This document shows positions 15,972-20,501 of a stretch of 20,501 nt of DNA, in pieces. The DNA lies in NCBI GenBank assembly GCA_018260285.1, contig JAGLBH010000011.1, forward strand, positions 1,703-22,203. The letters run 5' to 3'. The first letter of the stretch is position 1. Each line of letters opens with the position of its first letter. The DNA is from Arthrobacter sp. GTDB taxonomy: Bacteria; Actinomycetota; Actinomycetes; Actinomycetales; Micrococcaceae. A program made the position numbers and the translations under genes. The notes under the pieces are model-generated. The model was not told where the DNA came from, ran no database searches, and saw only the letters and a program-made list of their open reading frames with translations.

Positions 15972-16044
15972 AGGGTAGTGGCGCAATTGGTAGCGCAGCG
16001 GTCTCCAAAACCGCAGGTTGCAGGTTCGAGTCCTGTCTGCCCTG
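15972..16044 (+). tRNA. trpT: tRNA-Trp (anticodon CCA)
   Basis: Full cloverleaf by hand. The acceptor AGGGTAG (15972-15978) pairs with CTGCCCT (16037-16043), with one T:G pair and discriminator G. The D stem is GCGC/GCGC, and the anticodon arm GCGGT-CTCCAAA-ACCGC carries anticodon CCA. The T arm is GCAGG-TTCGAGT-CCTGT. The 3' CCA is not encoded. A tRNA-Trp ahead of secE-nusG is a common bacterial order. Confidence 0.97.
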
Positions 16045-16058
16045 CGAGGTTGCCTGGG

Positions 16059-16078
16059 GGCGGTTCGAAAGAGCCGCC
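16059..16078 (+). terminator. Hairpin after tRNA-Trp
   Basis: GGCGGTTC-GAAA-GAGCCGCC is an 8-bp stem (one T:G wobble) with a GNRA tetraloop, 15 bp after the tRNA. With no T run it may be a processing or partial termination signal rather than a full terminator; secE may be cotranscribed with the tRNA. Confidence 0.35.
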
Positions 16079-16197
16079 TCACTGGTCTCCCCGTGTTGAA
16101 GCCGAACGGCTCAAGACTCATGAATTTTCGGACAGTTGCTCAAAGGTTCTCGCCACGTGTTGAGGACCTTTCGTCGCATGGATGAGGAAGTTTGATC

Positions 16198-16455
16198 ATG
16201 GCTGGAAGCGTGGCAAGCTCTGCCTCCTCGCGCGAGGCGCGTCCATCCCGCGGCTTCTTCGGGCGCATCCTCCAGTTCCTCCGAGAAGTCATCGGCGAGC
16301 TGAAGAAGGTCACCTATCCCACGGGGCCTGAACTCGGGAGAATGACCGTCGTGGTTCTTCTCTTCGTGATGTTCATGATGCTTCTGGTCACCGGACTGGA
16401 CTGGGCCTTCGGCCACGGAGCCCTGTGGCTTTTCGGCGGTTCGTCAGGGAACTGA
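16198..16455 (+). CDS. secE: Preprotein translocase subunit SecE
   Basis: Small essential membrane subunit that clamps SecY in the protein-export channel. The 85-residue protein has a Ser/Arg-rich N-terminus, the conserved amphipathic helix FLREVIGELKKVTYPT (28-43) that lies on the membrane, and one membrane span at about 49-70. This is the short SecE form. The ATG at 16198 has GAGGAAG seven bases upstream; a TTG two codons earlier is rejected for that reason. nusG follows. Confidence 0.95.
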   Translation: MAGSVASSASSREARPSRGFFGRILQFLREVIGELKKVTYPTGPELGRMTVVVLLFVMFMMLLVTGLDWAFGHGALWLFGGSSGN

Positions 16456-16498
16456 CGTAGAATCGGGAGTCGCAGCAGTCGGTCCACAAATGTATGAG

Positions 16499-16576
16499 CA
16501 GCCCAGCGGTGCGAACCAGCTGGGCTGTCGGCGTGTTTGAGTCCAGCGCGCAGCGCCCTTCGGGGCGGAGCGCTGG
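16499..16576 (+). promoter_or_regulatory. secE-nusG leader with two hairpins
   Basis: The 144-bp gap holds CAGCCCAGC/GCTGGGCTG (16499-16507 with 16519-16527, nine perfect pairs). It also holds a nested hairpin with CCAGCG/CGCTGG (16543-16548 with 16571-16576) outside and CGCCC-TTCG-GGGCG (16554-16567) inside, the very stable UUCG tetraloop type. TAGAAT at 16458-16463, just after the secE stop, could be a -10 element for a nusG promoter, but no clear -35 is seen. There is no T run, so these look like stability or processing elements. Confidence 0.5.
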
Positions 16577-16599
16577 CGCAAAAGGAAAGCAGGAATTCA

Positions 16600-17394
16600 G
16601 TGTCCGAGCAGGAAGTGTCCAAGCAAGAGCTTGAGCAGCCCACCACTCCGGAGCTCTCCGAGGAGAGCGAGGAGACGGAGGCCGAGTCCGCCGTGTCCGA
16701 GGCGCCCTCTGAGGAGACCGCCGAGACGGCTGAGCCCTCTGAGGCGCCTGAGCAGGACGAGGCCTCGGAAGAGGAGCCTGTCAAGACGCGCGAGGAGCTC
16801 CTCGAGGAGTTCCGCGCCACGCTGCGCCGTCAGGCCGGAGACTGGTACGTCATCCACTCCTACGCAGGCTACGAGAACCGCGTCAAGCAGAACCTCGAGA
16901 CCCGCGCCCAGACCCTTGACATGGAGGACTACATCTTCCAGGTCGAGGTGCCGATGGAGGAAGTCGTCGAGGTCAAGAACACGACCCGCAAGCTCGTGCG
17001 CCGCGTCCGCATCCCCGGATACGTCCTCGTGCGCATGGACCTGACGGACGCCTCGTGGGGCGTTGTGCGCCACACCCCCGGCGTCACGGGCTTCGTGGGC
17101 AACGCCCACGATCCGGTGCCGCTGTCCCTGCAGGAGGTCTTCTCCATGCTCGAGCACACCATCGCGGCCCCCGTCACGGACCCGAAGATGCCGAAGCTCC
17201 CGAACGTCCAGGAGATCACGGTCAACTTCGAGGTCGGCGAGTCGGTCACCGTCAATGACGGCCCCTTCGCGACCATGCCGGCCACGATCTCCGAGATCAA
17301 GCTGGAGTCCCAGCAGCTCGTCGTGCTCGTCACGATCTTCGAGCGCGAGACTCCGGTCACCCTCGGGTTCGACCAGGTCACGAAGATCCTCTAG
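16600..17394 (+). CDS. nusG: Transcription termination/antitermination factor NusG
   Basis: Binds RNA polymerase to modulate pausing and links it to Rho or the ribosome. From the GTG at 16600 it has 264 residues against 181 in E. coli. The extra part is an N-terminal extension of about 80 residues rich in Glu, Ser and Pro, probably disordered and common in actinobacterial NusG. The NGN domain (81-185) has [30 protein letters not shown] and [10 protein letters not shown]. The KOW domain (about 210-264) has [25 protein letters not shown] and AGGAA precede the GTG; the 21 codons upstream of it overlap the leader hairpin and are rejected. Confidence 0.96.
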   Translation: MSEQEVSKQELEQPTTPELSEESEETEAESAVSEAPSEETAETAEPSEAPEQDEASEEEPVKTREELLEEFRATLRRQAGDWYVIHSYAGYENRVKQNLETRAQTLDMEDYIFQVEVPMEEVVEVKNTTRKLVRRVRIPGYVLVRMDLTDASWGVVRHTPGVTGFVGNAHDPVPLSLQEVFSMLEHTIAAPVTDPKMPKLPNVQEITVNFEVGESVTVNDGPFATMPATISEIKLESQQLVVLVTIFERETPVTLGFDQVTKIL

Positions 17395-17421
17395 GCGGCT
17401 CGTCCGTCTGCCCCAAGTTTT

Positions 17422-17484
17422 CGACGCCGCGCTCCTCCAGCTTTGGGGGGAGCCGGCGTCGTAGGCCGCCTCGCCAGGGCGGCC
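17422..17484 (+). promoter_or_regulatory. nusG-rplK spacer hairpins, possible L1 operator
   Basis: CGACGCCG/CGGCGTCG (17422-17429 with 17454-17461) encloses CTCCTCC/GGGGGAG (17432-17438 with 17446-17452), separated by an asymmetric internal loop (CG against C). A second hairpin GGCCGCC/GGCGGCC lies at 17464-17484. In E. coli, L1 represses rplK-rplA by binding a stem with an asymmetric loop in the rplK leader; this place is right for such a site. No T run follows. L1 binding is inference. Confidence 0.45.
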
Positions 17485-17542
17485 GCCACCTGCGATCGGC
17501 GCTCCTGCCCCGCGGGTAAAGAAAAGAGAGAAGGACCAGAGA

Positions 17543-17974
17543 ATGGCTCCCAAGAAGAAGGTCACCGGCCTCATCAAGCTCCAGATCAACGCTGGCGCCG
17601 CTAACCCGGCCCCGCCGATCGGTCCGGCCCTTGGTCAGCACGGTGTCAACATCATGGAATTCTGCAAGGCGTACAACGCTGCGACGGAATCCCAGCGCGG
17701 CAACGTCGTCCCGGTCGAGATCACCGTGTACGAGGACCGCTCGTTCACGTTCATCACCAAGACCCCGCCGGCCGCTGAGCTCATCAAGAAGGCTGCAGGC
17801 GTCCAGAAGGGCTCTGCAACCCCGCACACCGCCAAGGTTGCCAAGCTGACGCAGGCACAGGTTGAGGAGATCGCCACCACCAAGATGGCTGACCTCAATG
17901 CCAACGATGTCCAGGCCGCGGCCAAGATCATCGCAGGCACCGCCCGCTCCATGGGCATCACGGTCGAGGGCTAA
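17543..17974 (+). CDS. rplK: 50S ribosomal protein L11
   Basis: Binds the GTPase-associated region of 23S rRNA. The 143-residue protein is of normal length with [21 protein letters not shown] beginning at residue 24, the proline-rich hinge [15 protein letters not shown] and an rRNA-binding C-terminal part ending [15 protein letters not shown] ([12 protein letters not shown]). GAGAAGGA precedes the ATG. Codon use shifts toward the T-ending GCT/GTT codons typical of highly expressed genes. Confidence 0.98.
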
Positions 17975-18021
17975 GAGCCCCTGATCTTCCGCGGACTCGT
18001 CCGCACCCCACTCAACCAAGG

Positions 18022-18044
18022 GGCAGCCGCACAGTGCGGCTGCC
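18022..18044 (+). promoter_or_regulatory. rplK-rplA spacer hairpin
   Basis: GGCAGCCGC (18022-18030) and GCGGCTGCC (18036-18044) form nine perfect pairs with a 5-base loop, 54 bp before rplA. No T run follows, so it is more likely a processing or translational element than a terminator. Confidence 0.4.
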
Positions 18045-18098
18045 AGTGGCAGGGCCCAGCGCGGTCCTACGACCACAACTGCACAAGGAGAAAAGCAG

Positions 18099-18809
18099 AT
18101 GGCAAAGCGCAGCAAAGCATACCAGGCAGCTGCAGCCAAGATTGAGGCTGACAAGCTCTACCTCCCCTTCGAGGCTGTCCAGCTCGCCAAGGAGACCAAC
18201 CCGTCTAAGTCGGATGCCACCGTTGAGGTTGCCTTCCGTCTCGGCGTTGATCCCCGCAAGGCTGACCAGATGGTTCGCGGCACCGTGAACCTCCCCCACG
18301 GCACGGGCAAGACCGCCCGCGTCATCGTCTTCGCCAACGGCGACAAGGCTGAGGCAGCGATCGCCGCCGGCGCCGACGTCGTCGGCTCGGACGAGCTCAT
18401 CGAGAAGGTTGCCGGCGGCTGGGTCGACTTCGACGCAGCAGTGGCCACCCCGGACATGATGGGCAAGGTCGGCCGCCTCGGCAAGGTCCTCGGCCCGCGC
18501 AACCTCATGCCGAACCCGAAGACCGGCACGGTCACGATGGACGTCGCGAAGGCTGTCAACGACATCAAGGGCGGAAAGATCGACTTCCGCGTTGACAAGC
18601 ACTCCAACCTTCACTTCATCATCGGCAAGTCCTCCTTCGAGGTCGAGAAGCTGGCTGACAACTACGCAGCCGCTCTCGAAGAGATCCTTCGTCTGAAGCC
18701 GTCCTCCTCCAAGGGCCGCTACATCCAGAAGGCCACTGTTGCCACGACGTTCGGCCCCGGCATCGCCGTGGACCCGAACGCCACGAAGGTCATCAAGCCG
18801 GGCGAGTAG
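18099..18809 (+). CDS. rplA: 50S ribosomal protein L1
   Basis: Forms the L1 stalk that helps release deacylated tRNA, and in E. coli represses its own operon. The 236-residue protein is of family length with [18 protein letters not shown], the L1 signature [19 protein letters not shown] (starting near residue 122) and [27 protein letters not shown] precedes the ATG. A 21-bp perfect terminator stem follows, separating it from rplJ. Confidence 0.98.
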   Translation: MAKRSKAYQAAAAKIEADKLYLPFEAVQLAKETNPSKSDATVEVAFRLGVDPRKADQMVRGTVNLPHGTGKTARVIVFANGDKAEAAIAAGADVVGSDELIEKVAGGWVDFDAAVATPDMMGKVGRLGKVLGPRNLMPNPKTGTVTMDVAKAVNDIKGGKIDFRVDKHSNLHFIIGKSSFEVEKLADNYAAALEEILRLKPSSSKGRYIQKATVATTFGPGIAVDPNATKVIKPGE

Positions 18810-18850
18810 TCCTCGTCTCGCTTGAGTCAAGCGACTGATCCGCTTCGGCG

Positions 18851-18901
18851 GATGCACACGGCCCCACCCGCGAGCACCATGCGGGTGGGGCCGTGTGCAT
18901 C
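18851..18901 (+). terminator. Terminator after rplA
   Basis: An exceptionally long perfect inverted repeat: 21 bases at 18851-18871 pair with 18881-18901 around a 9-base loop. There is no T run. It directly abuts the rplJ promoter region, isolating the two ribosomal operons. Confidence 0.75.
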
Positions 18902-18915
18902 TACCCGGAGATCTC

Positions 18916-18924
18916 TGCTAGGAT
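18916..18924 (+). promoter_or_regulatory. rplJ promoter (extended -10)
   Basis: TGC followed by TAGGAT (18919-18924) is an extended -10 element just after the rplA terminator. The -35 position overlaps the end of the terminator stem and is poor. The predicted start near 18931 leaves a leader of about 214 nt before rplJ. Confidence 0.6.
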
Positions 18925-18930
18925 AGACAA

Positions 18931-19077
18931 GTACCAATGACCGTCGGTCTGTGCCTGGAATGTTCCAGGCCGCGAAGATCCTTCTCAGGATGGCCAACGC
19001 AGGTGTTCAGAGTTTTCCAGTGCTTCGAGTGATCGAGGAACTGAAGACCCCGTGCATCTGCGCGGGGCTTTTCTTTT
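18931..19077 (+). promoter_or_regulatory. L10-type leader of rplJ-rplL with attenuator
   Basis: In many bacteria L10(L12)4 binds the rplJ leader and represses synthesis. This leader shows GACC/GGTC (18940-18950), a hairpin centred on CCTGGAATGTTCCAGG (18954-18969), ATCCT-TCTC-AGGAT (18978-18991), and a longer stem. In the last, CAGT/ACTG and CTTCGA/TCGAGG pair around a GTGA tetraloop (19018-19043). A terminator-like stem with a T run follows. GGCCAACGCAGG (about 18992-19003) lies between, where a kink-turn could form. Assignment to the L10-leader family is from position and architecture. Confidence 0.65.
19048..19077 (+). terminator. Intrinsic attenuator inside the rplJ leader
   Basis: CCCCGTGC (19048-19055) pairs with GCGCGGGG (19060-19067), eight pairs with one wobble and a 4-base loop, followed by TTTTCTTTT (19069-19077). 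It is the clearest Rho-independent terminator of the window, yet it lies 68 nt before the rplJ start, so transcription of rplJ-rplL must pass through it. Confidence 0.8.
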
Positions 19078-19144
19078 GGGGCTGCACAGCCCTGGGGATC
19101 CCAGCCTTCCGGCGGCATATCACATCCACCCCGGAAGGAGGGTT

Positions 19145-19675
19145 ATGGCAACGCCGAGCAAAAACGCTGCGATCGCTGAGATCAAGCAGGACTTCACCGA
19201 GTCCACCGCCGCTGTCCTGACCGAATACCGTGGGCTTTCTGTTGCACAGCTCAAGGAGCTGCGTCGTTCCCTTGGCCAGGACAACAAGTTCACGGTCGTA
19301 AAGAACACTTTGACGGGCATTGCCGCGAAGGAAGCAGGCATCGACGCGTTCGAAGGCCAGCTCACCGGACCGACGGCTATCGCCTTCGTCAAGGGCGACG
19401 CTGTTGCAGCCGCTAAGTCCCTCACGGATTTTGCCAAGGCCAACCCGAAGCTCATCATCAAGACCGGCCTCTTCGAGGGCAAGGCTCTGAGCGCCCCCGA
19501 GGTTGCAGCACTTGCAGCTCTCGAGTCCCGCGAAGCACAGCTCGCCCGCGTGGCAGCTGTCCTCAAGGCTCCCATGTCGAAGCTCGTCCGCACGGTCGAT
19601 GCTCTTCGCGCCAAGAACGAGGAGCAGGGTGGCGCCGCACCGGCCGCTGCCGAGGAAGCTCCGGCCGCAGAATAA
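19145..19675 (+). CDS. rplJ: 50S ribosomal protein L10
   Basis: Base of the ribosomal stalk; it binds 23S rRNA and several L7/L12 dimers through its C-terminal helix. The 176-residue protein from the ATG at 19145 (AGGAGG upstream) has TEYRGLSVAQLKELRRSL, VVKNTLTGIAA and the GPTAIAFVKGD segment, and ends in an Ala/Glu-rich tail. The open frame runs 31 codons upstream into the attenuator; that part is rejected. Confidence 0.97.
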   Translation: MATPSKNAAIAEIKQDFTESTAAVLTEYRGLSVAQLKELRRSLGQDNKFTVVKNTLTGIAAKEAGIDAFEGQLTGPTAIAFVKGDAVAAAKSLTDFAKANPKLIIKTGLFEGKALSAPEVAALAALESREAQLARVAAVLKAPMSKLVRTVDALRAKNEEQGGAAPAAAEEAPAAE

Positions 19676-19778
19676 GGCCGCGAGGGCCTCGGTCCTCACC
19701 CCCCACTAAGACATTCAGCCGCCCCCTGCCCCTCCGGCAGAGACCATAGAGCGGATGCAGACAGAAAGGTTAGCCACT

Positions 19779-20153
19779 ATGGCGAAGCTCACCAACGAAG
19801 AGCTCTTTGCAGCATTCGAGGAAATGACCATCATCGAGCTCTCCGAGTTCGTGAAGGCATTCGAAGAGAAGTTCGACGTCACGGCTGCTGCCGTTGCCGT
19901 TGCAGGCCCGGCTGCCGGCGGCGAAGCTGCTGCTGAGGAGAAGTCCGAGTTCGACGTCATCCTCGAGGCCGCTGGCGACAAGAAGATCGCAGTCATCAAG
20001 GAAGTTCGCGCTCTCACGGGTCTCGGCCTGAAGGAAGCCAAGGACCTCGTTGACGGCGCTCCGAAGGCTGTCCTTGAGGGCGCCAACAAGGAGACGGCTG
20101 ACAAGGCCAAGGAGCAGCTCGAGGCTGCTGGCGCTTCCGTCACCCTCAAGTAG
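19779..20153 (+). CDS. rplL: 50S ribosomal protein L7/L12
   Basis: Stalk protein that recruits and stimulates translation GTPases. The 124-residue protein has the N-terminal dimerisation part [20 protein letters not shown], an Ala/Gly hinge near residues 40-60, and the factor-binding domain with [20 protein letters not shown] and LVDGAPKAV. The ATG at 19779 has AAAGG upstream; an eight-codon longer frame is rejected. It is 103 bp after rplJ and is followed by a strong terminator. Confidence 0.98.
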   Translation: MAKLTNEELFAAFEEMTIIELSEFVKAFEEKFDVTAAAVAVAGPAAGGEAAAEEKSEFDVILEAAGDKKIAVIKEVRALTGLGLKEAKDLVDGAPKAVLEGANKETADKAKEQLEAAGASVTLK

Positions 20154-20187
20154 TCTGCCCCCGGGCTTGTCCCGGACTGACTCTTCT

Positions 20188-20222
20188 GAAGAGCCTCGCA
20201 CCCTGGCGGTGCGGGGCTCTTC
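20188..20222 (+). terminator. Terminator of rplJ-rplL
   Basis: 15 bases at 20188-20202 pair with 20208-20222 (one wobble) around a 5-base loop. The lower stem reads GAAGAG/CTCTTC and is followed by TGTGCTCT. The position 35 bp after the rplL stop fits. Confidence 0.75.
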
Positions 20223-20310
20223 TGTGCTCTGGGGAATTGTGTCCTGAAGAGACCAGGGGCAGCGGCTGAGCAGCTCGGGCCGGGGAGCGGGCCGCGGGCG
20301 GCCCCTTCGC

Positions 20311-20380
20311 CATAGACCCCCGGAGATTCTCTAAACCCCTCAAATTTCCGGGGGTCTATGGAATCCATGGGGGCGTATGA
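20311..20380 (+). repeat. Composite hairpin repeat, copy 2: head
   Basis: CATAGACCCCCGG (20311-20323) pairs perfectly over 13 bp with 20348-20360. The loop has TAAACCCCTCAAATTTC (20332-20348), matching copy 1. A second partial partner GGGGGCGTATG follows at 20369-20379. From 20313 the copy aligns to 8992 without gaps over 80 bp. It lies beyond the rplL terminator. Confidence 0.75.
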
Positions 20381-20385
20381 CTCTG

Positions 20386-20501
20386 CGCCCCCAAGATCTC
20401 GGGGGTGGATCGGAGAGCGCCCCCAAGAATGCGGGGGTGGAGCGGAGAGCGCCCCCAAGATCTCGGGGGTGGAGCGGGCCGGGCCGCCGTTGGCCCCCGA
20501 G
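20386..20501 (+). repeat. Composite hairpin repeat, copy 2: hairpin array, runs off the window
   Basis: Three CCCCC/GGGGG hairpin units have C runs starting at 20388, 20420 and 20452, exactly 32 bp apart, with loops AAGATCTC, AAGAATGC and AAGATCTC. GCCCCCGAG at the window end (20493-20501) looks like the start of another unit at a wider spacing. The inter-unit sequence is similar (GGATCGGAGAG, GGAGCGGAGAG), more so than in copy 1. Confidence 0.8.

Noticed and set aside
15945..16163. Short plus-strand frame over the tRNA
   Set aside because: It is a translation of tRNA-Trp (the familiar [10 protein letters not shown] type of artefact).
16597..17589. 330-codon minus-strand frame opposite nusG
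   Set aside because: It is the shadow of the Glu/Ser-rich nusG extension and the following hairpins.
19715..20458. Minus-strand open frame antisense to rplL and through repeat copy 2
   Set aside because: It is antisense to rplL, low-complexity and Ser/Ala/Pro-rich, and explained by high GC and the repeat.

Overview
High-GC, gene-dense chromosomal DNA of an actinobacterium. Three marker genes support this: mycothiol synthase (mshD), the orphan nitrogen regulator GlnR, and a MutT1-type Nudix plus histidine-phosphatase fusion beside ppk. The tRNA without an encoded CCA and the NusG with an acidic N-terminal extension also fit. Gene order resembles the Arthrobacter/Micrococcaceae group of Micrococcales; that placement rests on recalled synteny and is an inference. 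Almost everything is housekeeping.

Layout. 1-1124 (+): tail of an unidentified gene, then murB (peptidoglycan precursor synthesis). 8389-1128 (-): mshD, ppk, mutT1, a small membrane protein, thyA, folA and asd. From ppk to asd the genes overlap or lie within 11 bp, so this is probably one transcript joining polyphosphate, nucleotide-pool cleaning, thymidylate/folate and the aspartate pathway. It converges on murB with a 3-bp gap. 8390-9351: the largest gene-free stretch. It holds a promoter, a folded RNA candidate with its own terminator (about 8509-8636), and a composite hairpin repeat (8992-9180). 10065-9352 (-): glnR. 10151-13306 (+): a multispanning membrane protein, a 36-residue membrane peptide, a nitrobindin-like heme barrel, YgfZ and an ankyrin protein. 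15840-13393 (-): aspC then pfkA. 15972-20153 (+): tRNA-Trp, secE, nusG, rplK, rplA, then separately promoted rplJ-rplL behind an L10-type leader with an intrinsic attenuator. 20188-20501: terminator, then a second copy of the composite repeat running off the window.

The best candidates for something undescribed are (i) the composite repeat, seen twice in the same orientation. It has an 80-bp ungapped head that includes a compensatory base-pair change, followed by G/C-stem hairpins on a 31-32 bp period. (ii) The short structured RNA between mshD and glnR, two genes that are usually close neighbours in actinobacteria. No defence system, prophage, transposase or CRISPR is visible.
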